Positions 9,207 through 17,990 are shown, numbered from the stretch's first letter. The stretch is DNA of 64,000 nucleotides from Clostridia bacterium (GCA_016887505.1 CP069393.1:930001-994000), one strand, 5' to 3'. Notes: generated from the letters alone by a model not told the origin. A program made the numbers and translations.

Positions 9207-9785
9207 ATGAAAATTGTTTGTTTGGGCGATAGTTTAACCAAAAGTTACAAAATTAAGAAAAATGAAAGCTGGGTAGCACTGGCTGATGCAAACTCAGAAC
9301 ATGAGTGGATTAACCAAGGCATTCTGGGTGATACGAGTGTGGGAATGCTTTCGAGACTGGAGAGGGATTGCTTTTCATATAATCCTCAAGCAGCTATACT
9401 AATGTCCGGCACCAACGATCTCATCCAAGGTGTAACCTTGCCTTTTATCCAATCTAATCTGGCCTGTGCCGTGCATCATTGTAAGCATTTTGGCGTGACA
9501 CCATACGTAGGGATTCCAATTCTTTCTGACCCGGCTATTGCATCCACCTACTGGGGTAAACAGATTGATTTCAACTTTGTTAACCAACAGTTACAACTTT
9601 ACCGCTCATGGATTATGCAGTTTTGCGAACAATTCTCTTGTCCTGTTATTGATTTTCAAAAGAATTTTTTGAGTGTCGTGTCAGCCAATTCAACTCAGGA
9701 GTGGTATATAGATGGGCTTCACCCAAATGCTGCTGGAAACAAAGTATTCGTCGAAAGCCTTCCTGGTGCACTTTACAAAAAATAA
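9207..9785 (+). CDS. SGNH/GDSL-family hydrolase
   Basis: A 192-residue esterase/lipase-like hydrolase. Block I is GDSLTKSY at residues 7-14 with the nucleophilic serine. Block II glycine is in the GDTSVG region, block III is SGTNDL with the asparagine, and block V is DGLHPN with the catalytic Asp and His. No signal peptide is present, so it is probably cytoplasmic. The natural substrate is unknown. The start ATG has GGAGGAAT at proper spacing. It stands alone on the plus strand between the ftsK operon and the glutamine synthetase gene. Confidence 0.88.
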   Translation: MKIVCLGDSLTKSYKIKKNESWVALADANSEHEWINQGILGDTSVGMLSRLERDCFSYNPQAAILMSGTNDLIQGVTLPFIQSNLACAVHHCKHFGVTPYVGIPILSDPAIASTYWGKQIDFNFVNQQLQLYRSWIMQFCEQFSCPVIDFQKNFLSVVSANSTQEWYIDGLHPNAAGNKVFVESLPGALYKK

Positions 9786-9835
9786 ACTTGATGTATTCTA
9801 GAGGTAAGTTTTTATCATAAATATGATGTTAATGA

Positions 9836-9863
9836 TTGACAAAACGACAATCATAAGTATAAT
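9836..9863 (+). promoter_or_regulatory. Sigma-A promoter of the glutamine synthetase gene
   Basis: TTGACA (9836-9841), a 16-nt spacer and TATAAT (9858-9863), about 70 nt before the start codon. Near-consensus. Confidence 0.75.
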
Positions 9864-9932
9864 GATTTTTTTAGCACAAAAGCGCAGAACTAAGGCGTTT
9901 AATATTAATGAAGTAATAGGGAGCGTGAAGCA

Positions 9933-11858
9933 ATGATCAATAAGATGAATAATATGCTGTCATACGATCTTCTGTACTATGTACAGAGTGACCGTTACAC
10001 AACGGATGAGCTCAAAGATTTGTTGCAAAAGCACGAGGAAATTAAGTTTGTTTCTCTGGTAGGTGTTGATTTAGGTGGAAATGACACAGATGAAAAAATT
10101 CCCATTTCCTTATTCCTTGAAGACATCAGTGCATTCCTATCTGGTGGTGGTGTTCAAACAGATGGTTCTAGTGTAGTTCTACCAGGCATTGCTACCTTGA
10201 ATAACGGTAAAGTCGACCTAATACCTGACTCCGCTGTTCGATGGTTTGTAGACTATAACTATGGCAATATTGACCCCGCCACAAATAAACCCGTCGGAAC
10301 TCTTAGAATACCCTCATTCTTGAAACATAACGGAAAGTTAATCGACTCCAGAAGCATTCTAAAAGCTGCTGTTTCTCATTTCAAGCAAGAAATACTATCT
10401 TTGATAAAAAACAATGCTCATGCAGCTGAAGCGTTACAGCTTAACCCGGAAGATATTGAGGATATTCTTCTCACTTCTGCGACCGAACTAGAATTTTGGG
10501 TTCATACTCCAGAAGATGTAGCAAATATCACGGCCTTATCTGCTTCACAGCACATGCAAGAACAATACTGGAAACGGACCAAAGGGTTGGTTCGTACCGC
10601 AATGGAGCGTTCCCTTACCTTATTAGACAACTATGGTCTGGAAGCAGAGATGGGTCATAAGGAAGTCGGTGGTGTTAAAGCCAAAGTGGACGCAACTGGT
10701 AATTTCTCCCACGTAATGGAACAACTAGAAATCGACTGGAAGTACTCAACTGCATTGCAGGCAGCAGATAATGAATTAATAGCTCGAACGAAAATTAAGG
10801 AGTTATTCCAAAATCACGGTCTCGATTGTTCCTTCAATGCCAAACCCATTGACTCGGTCGCCGGAAATGGTGAACATACACATGTTGGAGTAGCATTAAA
10901 GCTGAACAATGGTAGCATTCGCAACCTGTTCTCACCCATTATGATGGAAGATGATTACATGAATATATTTGGTTGGGGCGCACTAATGGGAATGCTTAAA
11001 AACTACGAAGTGGTCAACCCCTTCATTAGTGGAACCAATGATGCCTTGAATCGTTTACAACCAGGATTTGAAGCACCCATATGTATTGTAGGTTCTATTG
11101 GACACTCTTTGGAAACGCCCTCCAGAAATCGAACTGTATTGGTAGGACTTATTAGAGACATGGAGAATCCTCTTGCTACCCGCTTTGAAGTACGTTCTCC
11201 AAACCCACATAGTAATACCTATCTGACCATTGCTGCACTATACCAATCGGTTTTAGATGGTATCAAGGCAGCTGTCAGCTCTGGACTCAGCACCAAGGAA
11301 CTAGAAAATATTTTCAATAAAAAAGCCGGTGAAGAAGTTTTCTACTTAGAAAAGAATCGTGAATACCGTAGTGAAGAAGATGTTTTTGAAGAATTTGATC
11401 TAGAACAGCGAACTGCTTTATTCGGACATCATCCTGCAACAGTCTGGGAAAACGTTCAAGGATTCGGTCTCTACCCTGAAAAAGTATCCGTACTTAAAGA
11501 TGGTAGTGTGTTTACAGACTCTATCTTGGAATCCTACCGTTTGGGTTGCATCAATAAATGGACAACAGAAATCATAGCTCGCGTCATTCCCAATATGGCC
11601 AAGACTTCAAAATATATGGTGAAAGTGCATGACCAAGAATCTGGTAATGCGCTAGATGATAGTCGTTGGGCAGAAATTCAGGCCCTTAAAAATAGCTTGT
11701 TTAAGGATACCATCGACGGACTTTCTCTAGTGAGCCAGATGCGCCAAGCGATTGATAATAAAGAATATGAGCATGTTTCTGAATTACAATCTACTATCAA
11801 AAATGAATTTTCTAAATTAAAAAGCTTGTATACACAATACAAACGGAATATAATCTAA
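9933..11858 (+). CDS. Glutamine synthetase, long (about 640 aa) clostridial form
   Basis: ATP-dependent amidation of glutamate to glutamine. The catalytic beta-grasp and barrel residues are recognisable: the ELEFWVHTPED segment, the NGEHTHVGVAL loop (glutamate/ammonium site) and the RNRTVLVG and FEVRSPNPHSNTY segments (arginines binding substrate). At 641 residues it is longer than GSI-alpha (about 440 aa). It matches the long glutamine synthetases found in clostridia rather than the 700-residue GlnN type. The C-terminal 120 residues are helical and rich in charged residues. GGGAG precedes the ATG. A ferredoxin gene follows 39 nt downstream before a terminator. Confidence 0.9.
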   Translation: MINKMNNMLSYDLLYYVQSDRYTTDELKDLLQKHEEIKFVSLVGVDLGGNDTDEKIPISLFLEDISAFLSGGGVQTDGSSVVLPGIATLNNGKVDLIPDSAVRWFVDYNYGNIDPATNKPVGTLRIPSFLKHNGKLIDSRSILKAAVSHFKQEILSLIKNNAHAAEALQLNPEDIEDILLTSATELEFWVHTPEDVANITALSASQHMQEQYWKRTKGLVRTAMERSLTLLDNYGLEAEMGHKEVGGVKAKVDATGNFSHVMEQLEIDWKYSTALQAADNELIARTKIKELFQNHGLDCSFNAKPIDSVAGNGEHTHVGVALKLNNGSIRNLFSPIMMEDDYMNIFGWGALMGMLKNYEVVNPFISGTNDALNRLQPGFEAPICIVGSIGHSLETPSRNRTVLVGLIRDMENPLATRFEVRSPNPHSNTYLTIAALYQSVLDGIKAAVSSGLSTKELENIFNKKAGEEVFYLEKNREYRSEEDVFEEFDLEQRTALFGHHPATVWENVQGFGLYPEKVSVLKDGSVFTDSILESYRLGCINKWTTEIIARVIPNMAKTSKYMVKVHDQESGNALDDSRWAEIQALKNSLFKDTIDGLSLVSQMRQAIDNKEYEHVSELQSTIKNEFSKLKSLYTQYKRNII

Positions 11859-11897
11859 AGCAGTAAGAATACAGTGTTACCGAAAGGAGGGTCGAAC

Positions 11898-12065
11898 ATG
11901 TACTTTATTACAGATGCTTGTGTTTCATGTGGCGTTTGTGCTGACGAGTGCCCCGTTGAATGCATAAGTGAAGGAGATGACAAATATGTCATCGATCAAG
12001 ATAGTTGTATCGAATGTGGCTCCTGTCAGGCAGCTTGCCCCAGTGATGCCATTATTGAAAAATAG
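11898..12065 (+). CDS. 2[4Fe-4S] ferredoxin
   Basis: A 55-residue low-potential electron carrier. It has two cluster motifs, CVSCGVCADECP and CIECGSCQAACP, each CxxCxxCxxxCP. The ATG at 11898 follows AAAGGAGGG. An earlier in-frame codon lacks a ribosome site. A strong terminator at 12078-12102 ends the transcript. Likely partners in an anaerobe include hydrogenase, pyruvate:ferredoxin oxidoreductase and NfnAB; the sequence does not identify one. Confidence 0.95.
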   Translation: MYFITDACVSCGVCADECPVECISEGDDKYVIDQDSCIECGSCQAACPSDAIIEK

Positions 12066-12077
12066 TACTTTCTAAAG

Positions 12078-12102
12078 GCCTGCTAACGCAGGCTTTTTTT
12101 TT
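12078..12102 (+). terminator. Rho-independent terminator after ferredoxin
   Basis: Stem GCCTGC-TAAC-GCAGGC followed by nine T. Confidence 0.93.
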
Positions 12103-12130
12103 GCTAATCATGCTTGAAATAGCATATAAT
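12101..12130 (+). promoter_or_regulatory. Putative promoter of the metal ABC importer operon
   Basis: TTGCTA (12101-12106), an 18-nt spacer and TATAAT (12125-12130), partly overlapping the T-tract of the preceding terminator. No clear Zur or MntR box was recognised. Confidence 0.5.
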
Positions 12131-12156
12131 TGAAAAAGCATGGAGGTGAAGCTCGG

Positions 12157-13011
12157 ATGAAAATTCCAATCAAAAAAATATTAGTGATTATTATAATTCT
12201 GACCAGCTTATTTGCTAGTGCATGTGATTCTAATCAAGACAAATCAATTGTCGTCTCCATCGCACCAATTAAAGGGCTTACAGAAGCCATCGTTGGCGAT
12301 TCATGGCAGGTCTATTCTCTTGTCCCTGTTGGACAGAATCCGGAAGACTACGAGCCTACCATCGACGATATGATGCATTTAGAAGATGCGCAAGTCGTAA
12401 TGCACCTTGCATTACCTGCTGAGGAAGCAACCCTAAGTAAATTACAGTCCAACAAACCGGATAAATTGCTTGTAAACTTATCCGACCTATGTGCTCAACA
12501 AAAAGAGCCTATATACATCACTGCAACGCAATTAGACCCTCATATTTGGTTATCTCCAAAACGAGCACTATTGCTATCCGAGAGCATCAGAGATACCATG
12601 GTTACCCTCGATGCCAATAATGCTCAACTATATCGAGACAACCAGGCAAAATTGGCAGTGCAGCTTAACCAATTAGACCAGGCTTGGGAAAGCACAGTGA
12701 AAGAACTCCCGAGGCATGCTTTTGTTATTTACCATCCTGCCTTGTCTTACCTAGCCCTTGACTATGGGCTTGAAATGATTAGTGTAGAACAACATGGTAA
12801 GGAACCGGATGTAGCAGACTTGGATCGAGCGATTCAGGACGCAAAGAGCCATGGGATACATACCGTATTTTATCAACAGGAGTTTCCTAAGGAAAAAGCA
12901 GAAACGATTGCTTCTGAAATTGATGCCAACATTGTCCCGCTATCATTGCTTGATGAAGATTACCTGAATATGATGTATCAACTATTGGATATATTTGAAG
13001 ATTCCTTATAA
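12157..13011 (+). CDS. Metal ABC transporter substrate-binding lipoprotein (ZnuA/TroA family)
   Basis: Captures a divalent metal outside the cell for the ZnuCB-type importer. A lipoprotein signal ends in FASAC with lipidated C23. The family ligands His129 (LDPHIWLSP) and His193 (IYHPALSYLA) are present. The usual first ligand, His in 'PHDYEPT', is Glu63 here (NPEDYEPT), and the His-rich loop of zinc-specific members is absent. Metal specificity is therefore unclear. The ATG at 12157 follows GGAGGTGA; an upstream TTG lacks a site. 284 aa; first gene of a three-gene operon. Confidence 0.88.
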   Translation: MKIPIKKILVIIIILTSLFASACDSNQDKSIVVSIAPIKGLTEAIVGDSWQVYSLVPVGQNPEDYEPTIDDMMHLEDAQVVMHLALPAEEATLSKLQSNKPDKLLVNLSDLCAQQKEPIYITATQLDPHIWLSPKRALLLSESIRDTMVTLDANNAQLYRDNQAKLAVQLNQLDQAWESTVKELPRHAFVIYHPALSYLALDYGLEMISVEQHGKEPDVADLDRAIQDAKSHGIHTVFYQQEFPKEKAETIASEIDANIVPLSLLDEDYLNMMYQLLDIFEDSL

Positions 13012-13021
13012 GGAGACAACA

Positions 13022-13759
13022 ATGAGTGAGAATAAGCCACTGATTACACTAAAAGACGTTAGCTACCAAGCTGGTAAAAATCATATCTTAGAAAACATCA
13101 ACCTTGAAGTGATGTCGGGCGATTTTTGGGGTGTAGTTGGTCCCAACGGGGCTGGTAAATCTACCTTGCTAAAAATAATTCTCGGTCTGCTACAGCCTAC
13201 CGGAGGTAGCGTCGAAATTGGTGCCAATGTACAATTTGGATATGTTCCACAATTTTCTTCATTCAACAATAATTTTCCAGTTACGGTTGAGAAAATGCTT
13301 CTTCTAGGTTCTTTGCAATATCTTCGAGACCGTAGCCACGATTCAGAAGTATATGAAAAATGTGGCCAACTGCTTCAAGATATTGGTCTGTATGGTCTAC
13401 GTTCACAACCTGTAAAAGATTTATCCGGTGGAGAGATACAAAGGTTACTTGTAGCCAGGGCACTTATCAATAATGCAAACTGTATCGTATTGGATGAGCC
13501 GACTGCCAGTCTAGATACTGAGTATCGCAATATCATTTTTGATAAATTACACGAGCTAAATAAATCTGTTACCCTTATTCTCGTAAGCCATGATTTAGAA
13601 GCTGTTTCCTCCTATGTCAAACAAATAGGTTGTCTTAATAAACATCTATACTGTCATAGCGAACCAAAAAATATCAATAAAAGTTTGGAAAAAGTATTCG
13701 GGTGTCCGGTTGATCTTATTGCCCACGGTTTTCCACATCGCGTTCTAGAAAAACATTAG
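13022..13759 (+). CDS. Metal ABC transporter ATP-binding protein (ZnuC-like)
   Basis: The ATPase that powers the importer at the inner membrane face. Walker A is GPNGAGKST (about residues 40-48), the ABC signature is LSGGEIQRLLVARAL, and Walker B is CIVLDEPTASLD with a following H-loop VSHDLE. The ATG at 13022 follows AAGGAGACAAC; longer upstream starts overlap the binding-protein gene. Length 245 aa is standard. The next gene is 9 nt downstream. Confidence 0.95.
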   Translation: MSENKPLITLKDVSYQAGKNHILENINLEVMSGDFWGVVGPNGAGKSTLLKIILGLLQPTGGSVEIGANVQFGYVPQFSSFNNNFPVTVEKMLLLGSLQYLRDRSHDSEVYEKCGQLLQDIGLYGLRSQPVKDLSGGEIQRLLVARALINNANCIVLDEPTASLDTEYRNIIFDKLHELNKSVTLILVSHDLEAVSSYVKQIGCLNKHLYCHSEPKNINKSLEKVFGCPVDLIAHGFPHRVLEKH

Positions 13760-13768
13760 GAGATATAT

Positions 13769-14569
13769 ATGTTTCATTACACTTTCATAATTACTGCAAT
13801 ATTGGCAACCATCCTGTCTGGCTTGCTAAGTGGCGTTTTAGGCCCCATTGTCATGCAAAAACGCCTGACCATGATTAGTGGTGGAATGGCCCATATTGCT
13901 TTTGGTGGTATTGGGTTAGGATACTTTATCGGTGTGAATCCACTTCTCAGCGGTATCGGTTTCAGCATACTGGTAAGTCTTATCTTGGCAAATAATGCAA
14001 ATAAGCTTGAGAGTCTGCAGGAAGGGTATATCGCAATGTTCTGGGCTCTAGGTATGGCTCTAGGTGTAATATTTATCTCAGCTACACCTTTGTACACACC
14101 ACCCATTTCCTCCTTTTTATTTGGAAATATCTTAAGTGTTACACGTCCAGAAATTGCAATCATGAGTGTTATGACCCTGCTTATTTTAATCGTCTTTCTA
14201 ACACGAAAGCGTCAATGGGAACTTTTTCTCTTTGATGAAGAGTATTACCGTTCCTTACGATTCGATTCAAATCGCATGCAATTAGCCCTCTACTTATTTC
14301 TTGCAGTTTCAATCATTGTTCTGATTCGTATGGTTGGCATCATTCTAATCATAGCCCTATTTTCCATACCTACATTAACGGCCACCTTCTTCACCCGTTC
14401 GTTTGGACAAATGATGGTTTTCTCCATTTTATTTGCCACACTAACTGGGTTGGTAGGCTTTGCTGCCTCTTACGCATTCAATCTGCCTTCTGGCGCAGCC
14501 ATGGTGTTGCTAATGGGCATCTTCCATGGCATAGCTCTACTCATCGCACATTTCCGAAATGCGGAGTAA
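13769..14569 (+). CDS. Metal ABC transporter permease (ZnuB-like)
   Basis: A membrane pore subunit of 266 residues with about eight hydrophobic segments. Characteristic family stretches are GPIVMQKRLTMISGGMAHIAFGGIGLG near the N terminus (seen in two parts) and VSIIVLIRMVGIILIIALF in the second half. AGGAG lies 7 nt before the ATG. It completes the binding protein-ATPase-permease operon. No terminator is seen before the IS element that begins about 70 nt downstream. Confidence 0.93.
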   Translation: MFHYTFIITAILATILSGLLSGVLGPIVMQKRLTMISGGMAHIAFGGIGLGYFIGVNPLLSGIGFSILVSLILANNANKLESLQEGYIAMFWALGMALGVIFISATPLYTPPISSFLFGNILSVTRPEIAIMSVMTLLILIVFLTRKRQWELFLFDEEYYRSLRFDSNRMQLALYLFLAVSIIVLIRMVGIILIIALFSIPTLTATFFTRSFGQMMVFSILFATLTGLVGFAASYAFNLPSGAAMVLLMGIFHGIALLIAHFRNAE

Positions 14570-14790
14570 AGCCCTTCCTTATGTTATTTTCTAAACAAAG
14601 ATTATGTGGTCATACATATAGCAATCTTCAACTTAATCTATTGAATCATGACCACCCGTAAAACGGGTGGTTTGCACAACCCCTATAAGGGGATGTTACT
14701 GGCCAGCGCCTAAAGACGCTGGCTTTCACTTCGTTCAAGCCACTTTGCATTTGTCACTGTTGCCGCCCCTCAAGGGGCAATATTAGGTAA

Positions 14791-15246
14791 CTAATTCTTA
14801 AACGGGTCCTTGTACTCTTTCACGCTCAGTTTATCCAACAGAATATCCTGATTTTCCTGTTCCCGTATATACTTCTTAATTGTCGCTTCATTTAGGCCTA
14901 CTGTAGTCACGTAATATCCTTGTGACCAGAAGTGTCTATTCCCGAACTTGTATTTCAGATTTGCATGTCTATCGAATATCATCAGGGCACTTTTCCCCTT
15001 TAAATATCCCATAAAGCTCGACACACTCATCTTCGGCGGAATGCTCACTAGCAAATGAACATGATCTGGCATCAGCTCGCCCTCGATAATCTCTACACCC
15101 TTGTATTTGCATAAGTCTCGAATTATCTCACGCAAACTCTCTTTATATTGATTGAAGATTATCTTTCGTCTATACTTAGGTGTAAATACGATATGATATT
15201 TGCACATCCACTTGGTGTGCGATAAGCTATTTGATTTATTAGCCAT
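14791..15246 (-). CDS. tnpA: IS200/IS605 family transposase TnpA
   Basis: A 151-residue Y1 HUH transposase that cuts and joins single-stranded DNA at the element ends. It shows KYHIVFTPKYRRK near the N terminus, the HUH metal motif DHVHLLVS, the conserved FGNRHFWSQGYYV segment, and the nucleophile tyrosine region IKKYIREQENQD. Length is standard and the frame is intact, so the element may be active. The ribosome site GGAAAGGTGATTTT lies inside a long inverted repeat (see 15247-15312). Motif-based assignment is secure. Confidence 0.95.
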   Translation of the reverse strand: MANKSNSLSHTKWMCKYHIVFTPKYRRKIIFNQYKESLREIIRDLCKYKGVEIIEGELMPDHVHLLVSIPPKMSVSSFMGYLKGKSALMIFDRHANLKYKFGNRHFWSQGYYVTTVGLNEATIKKYIREQENQDILLDKLSVKEYKDPFKN

Positions 15247-15312
15247 AAAATCACCTTTCCTTTTGTTATATTAGTAGCCTGAACAACTCTAGTATAACGG
15301 AAAGGTGATTTT
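15247..15312 (-). promoter_or_regulatory. Inverted repeat that can hide the tnpA ribosome site
   Basis: A perfect 14-bp inverted repeat (15247-15260 with 15299-15312). Its proximal arm contains the Shine-Dalgarno GGAAAGG directly before the tnpA ATG. A TATACT box (15291-15296, minus strand) lies between the arms. A transcript started there would lack the distal arm, while read-through transcripts from outside would fold and block translation. Confidence 0.75.
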
Positions 15313-15398
15313 TGTTGTTTAACAACTGTTTCCGCACCCGCATAGCGGGTGGTTTTATGTTTCGCTTGCTTCGTAGCTCAACAAGCTAAAGCCACAAC

Positions 15399-15432
15399 AA
15401 AAAAGAGGCTACGTCAAATTGACGTAGCCTCT
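15399..15432 (-). terminator. Terminator after the amidohydrolase gene
   Basis: A long stem AGAGGCTACGTCAA/TTGACGTAGCCTCT with a minimal loop, followed on the minus strand by T6. It lies 12 nt after the stop codon. Confidence 0.92.
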
Positions 15433-15444
15433 ATAATTCTTAGT

Positions 15445-16851
15445 CTAATAGGCTAAACTTTTCCATTCCCTAGTTTTATTAGGGTAGGTTCCAGCTTTCT
15501 GTGATAATTCATCAGCAAATTTCTGTGCCTTAGCCAAGACAGCTCTCTCATCTTCTATGAAAGTGGGTTTAAAATCGTCTAGGATAATTTTCCCATCAAC
15601 AATGACGGTCTCCACGTTCTGCTCGCTAGCAGAATAAACCAGCGTAGATACGGGGTGATGCATTGGAGTAGATTTTGCACTGGCAAGTGGATCAAAAATA
15701 AACAAATCCGCTTTCTTACCAATTTCGAGGGATCCGATTTCATCATCCATTCCGATTGCTCTAGCACCATCAATGGTTGCCATTTCCAATACCTTGTCGG
15801 AGGTAATAATCGTAGGATCCTGATGAGTCACTTTCTGCATCAAAGCAGCCAGTTTCAACATTTCAATCATATCATTAGAATTATTCGAAGCAGCACCATC
15901 TGTGGCAAGCCCAACAGTCACACCAGATTCATTCAATTTGGGAATCGGGGCTACACCAGAAGAAAGATACATATTGCTTCCTGGGTTATGGGATACTTTG
16001 GCATCATGATATTTTAGCATACGAATATCGCGATCAGTCAAATGTACGCAATGAACTAAAAGACAATTAGGACCCATGATACCATAGGATGCAAGGGTAT
16101 CGGTATCTGGCATACCATGAATTTCAGTACATGCCTGACGGTCAAACGGAGTCTCTGAACAATGTACCGTGATACCTGTGTTGTATTCTTTGGCGATATT
16201 GTTGCTCCAGTCTAACATTTCTTTAGAAGCCAACCAAACAGCAGCTGGTGCTAACCATACTTTTATCTTTCCATTATCTGTATTGTGATAGGTGTCAAGG
16301 AGACGTAAAATATCCTTTTGAATAACTTCTTTTTCTTGAATCAAGGCTTTGGGTGTGCCGAATTGTTCTCCAACATCCATATATCCCCGTCCTAAAATAC
16401 CTCTAACACCAGTCGTTTTAAATGCTTTGATGGCACCATCAGATAATTCTGGACTAGACTGCGCATGCATATAATCCAATATAGTAGTCGTTCCACTATG
16501 GATATTATCCAAAGTAGCTACCATCCCTCCATAGTAGACGGCTTCTTGGCTAATAGTCGCCGCACTTGGAAACATGCAGTTCACCAACCAATCAGACAAT
16601 ACCATATCGTCTCCCAAACCTTTTAATAGGCTTTGGAACATATGGTTATGAGTATTAATCAAGCCAGGAAATACTGCTTTTCCTTCCCCATCAATCACCC
16701 GAGTTACGTCTGTATATTTTGCTTCTAGTGCCTTGCTGTCACCAATATCGACAATTTTATCGTTTGAAATAGCCAAAGCAGCATTATACAATATTTCCCG
16801 TTTCTGGTTGACTGTCACGATTGTCGTGTTTTTAATCAGAATATCTAACAT
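15445..16851 (-). CDS. Amidohydrolase (SAH/MTA/8-oxoguanine deaminase-like)
   Basis: A 468-residue metal-dependent deaminase of the TRZ/ATZ branch. The metal motif HxH is H68 and H70 (INTHNHMFQ). Further ligands lie in VHCSETPFD and LVHCVHLTD, and the catalytic aspartate is in ATDGAASNN. Such proteins deaminate S-adenosylhomocysteine, methylthioadenosine, 8-oxoguanine or cytosine-like bases; I cannot separate these from sequence alone. The ATG follows AGGAGGCAAGTA. It is monocistronic, with its own promoter carrying a GTATATAC palindrome and its own terminator. Confidence 0.88.
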   Translation of the reverse strand: MLDILIKNTTIVTVNQKREILYNAALAISNDKIVDIGDSKALEAKYTDVTRVIDGEGKAVFPGLINTHNHMFQSLLKGLGDDMVLSDWLVNCMFPSAATISQEAVYYGGMVATLDNIHSGTTTILDYMHAQSSPELSDGAIKAFKTTGVRGILGRGYMDVGEQFGTPKALIQEKEVIQKDILRLLDTYHNTDNGKIKVWLAPAAVWLASKEMLDWSNNIAKEYNTGITVHCSETPFDRQACTEIHGMPDTDTLASYGIMGPNCLLVHCVHLTDRDIRMLKYHDAKVSHNPGSNMYLSSGVAPIPKLNESGVTVGLATDGAASNNSNDMIEMLKLAALMQKVTHQDPTIITSDKVLEMATIDGARAIGMDDEIGSLEIGKKADLFIFDPLASAKSTPMHHPVSTLVYSASEQNVETVIVDGKIILDDFKPTFIEDERAVLAKAQKFADELSQKAGTYPNKTREWKSLAY

Positions 16852-16866
16852 TACTTGCCTCCTATT

Positions 16867-16912
16867 AAGTTGTATATACGTGTATTATAAATCATCAGAC
16901 CTAAGAAGTAAA
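16867..16912 (-). promoter_or_regulatory. Promoter with GTATATAC operator for the amidohydrolase gene
   Basis: Minus strand: TTTACT (16907-16912), a 17-nt spacer and TATAAT (16884-16889). Three bases after the -10 comes CGTATATACAACTT (16867-16880). The same 14 bases occur just after the -10 of the promoter at 63.7 kb. The palindromic core suggests a GntR-type repressor site at the transcription start. Confidence 0.65.
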
Positions 16913-16929
16913 TACTCATTCCAAAGCTC

Positions 16930-17871
16930 TTAAAAGAGACCTTTTTTCATCATTCCAAACACGGTAGCTGTTGTCACCAACAGGGATAATGCCACGATAA
17001 AAAAGAAACCGTAGGGATTTCCCTGCATGGGCAAGGCCACATTCATGCCATAGAAGCTTGCAATCATGGTCGGGATTGTCAGTATGATGGTAATACTCGT
17101 TAAAACTTTCATTACTATATTTAAATTGTTAGATATGATAGAAGCAAAAGCGTCCATCATACCACTTAAAATATTCGAATTGATTTCACTCATATCAATG
17201 GCCTGTTTGTTCTCGGTCAGTACATCTTCTAACAAGTCTTCATCTTCCTCGTATAGGGGAATACACTTGGTTCGAAGTATTTTTTTCATAACCAATTCAT
17301 TGCTTCTAAGCGAAGTTGTAAAATAGACCAAAGATTTTTCCATGCTGAGCAGTTTAATTAATTGTTCGTTCTTTAGAGCACCATGCAAGGAATTTTCCAA
17401 TTCCAAGGAACGGCGGTCAATTTTTTTAAGATACTTCAAAAAGTATATCGCTGTTTTATACATGATTTGTAGTGTAAATCTAGTCTTTTTCCCTGTAGAA
17501 AAAGATTTCATCCTCTTGTTCACAAAGTCCGTAATGATATCAACATCTTCTAGACAGATTGTAATAACTCGATCCTCTAGATAGATTATGCCAAGAGGTA
17601 TAGTGTCGTACCGAACGTTTTCCGGAGATTCTTCTTCCTCAACCACGGGTACATTAATCAAAATTAATGTTTGGTCGTCCTCTATATCAATTCGTGGGCG
17701 TTCCTCATCATCCATCGGTGATTCCAAAAATTCTGTAAGTGCTCCCGTTTCCTTATGCACAGTCAAAATTTCCTCTTTCGTGGGACTCACCATTTTAATC
17801 CAGCTTTTTGGTTCGCTAATCTCTACTTCTTGAACATCTTGTCCCTCTTTGGCAATATAGGCAGTAATCAT
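16930..17871 (-). CDS. corA: CorA-type magnesium/divalent cation transporter
   Basis: A pentameric Mg2+ channel of the cytoplasmic membrane. From MITAYIAKEG the protein is 313 aa: a large N-terminal cytosolic domain, a long helix, then two C-terminal membrane segments. The selectivity signature GMN is in SFYGMNVALPMQGNP after the first segment. The ATG at 17871 has AGGAGG 7 nt upstream. A longer in-frame start would lie inside the uORF and lacks a ribosome site. It is controlled by an M-box riboswitch (17991-18198) and preceded by a 29-codon ORF whose stop lies 14 nt upstream. Confidence 0.95.
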   Translation of the reverse strand: MITAYIAKEGQDVQEVEISEPKSWIKMVSPTKEEILTVHKETGALTEFLESPMDDEERPRIDIEDDQTLILINVPVVEEEESPENVRYDTIPLGIIYLEDRVITICLEDVDIITDFVNKRMKSFSTGKKTRFTLQIMYKTAIYFLKYLKKIDRRSLELENSLHGALKNEQLIKLLSMEKSLVYFTTSLRSNELVMKKILRTKCIPLYEEDEDLLEDVLTENKQAIDMSEINSNILSGMMDAFASIISNNLNIVMKVLTSITIILTIPTMIASFYGMNVALPMQGNPYGFFFIVALSLLVTTATVFGMMKKGLF

Positions 17872-17885
17872 ATTTGGCCTCCTTT

Positions 17886-17975
17886 CTAGGGCCTCAACGA
17901 CCCCCGCCGATAGCAATACCGTCGTGTATTCTTGTCATATTTTTTGTAATCCATGCATAATCGCGGGTCGTCCAT
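17886..17975 (-). CDS. 29-residue upstream ORF (possible leader peptide) between M-box and corA
   Basis: The ATG at 17975 has a strong GGGAGGTGAG site 4-5 nt upstream, only 15 nt after the riboswitch terminator T-tract. The peptide begins MDDPRLCMDYKKYDK and ends in an arginine-rich tail (RRGSLRP). It terminates at TAG, whose last bases abut the corA ribosome site. The acidic/proline start followed by basic residues recalls the E. coli mgtL leader, whose D/E/P-rich start destabilises ribosomes at low Mg2+. That parallel is an inference; a coincidental ORF remains possible. Confidence 0.6.
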   Translation of the reverse strand: MDDPRLCMDYKKYDKNTRRYCYRRGSLRP

Positions 17976-17990
17976 TATCTCACCTCCCAT

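Larger units (their letters stand above)
14641..15385 (-). mobile_element. IS200/IS605-family element (tnpA only)
   Basis: A single HUH-transposase gene is bracketed by similar subterminal hairpins. One is CCACCCG-TAAAA-CGGGTGG at 14652-14670 and the other is CACCCG-CATAG-CGGGTG at 15335-15351. Both are followed on the plus strand by GGTTT, as expected for the imperfect palindromes that TnpA recognises in single-stranded DNA. Between the gene and the 14652 hairpin are further hairpins (AGCGCC-rich and CCCCT-ATA-AGGGG). No tnpB is present. Outer boundaries are approximate; such elements make no target duplication. It separates the metal importer from the amidohydrolase gene. Confidence 0.8.

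Noticed and set aside
14650-15350. CRISPR-like repeats
   Set aside because: The repeated CCCG...CGGGTGG hairpins are the two ends of the IS200-type element, not regularly spaced repeats. No CRISPR array was seen in the window.
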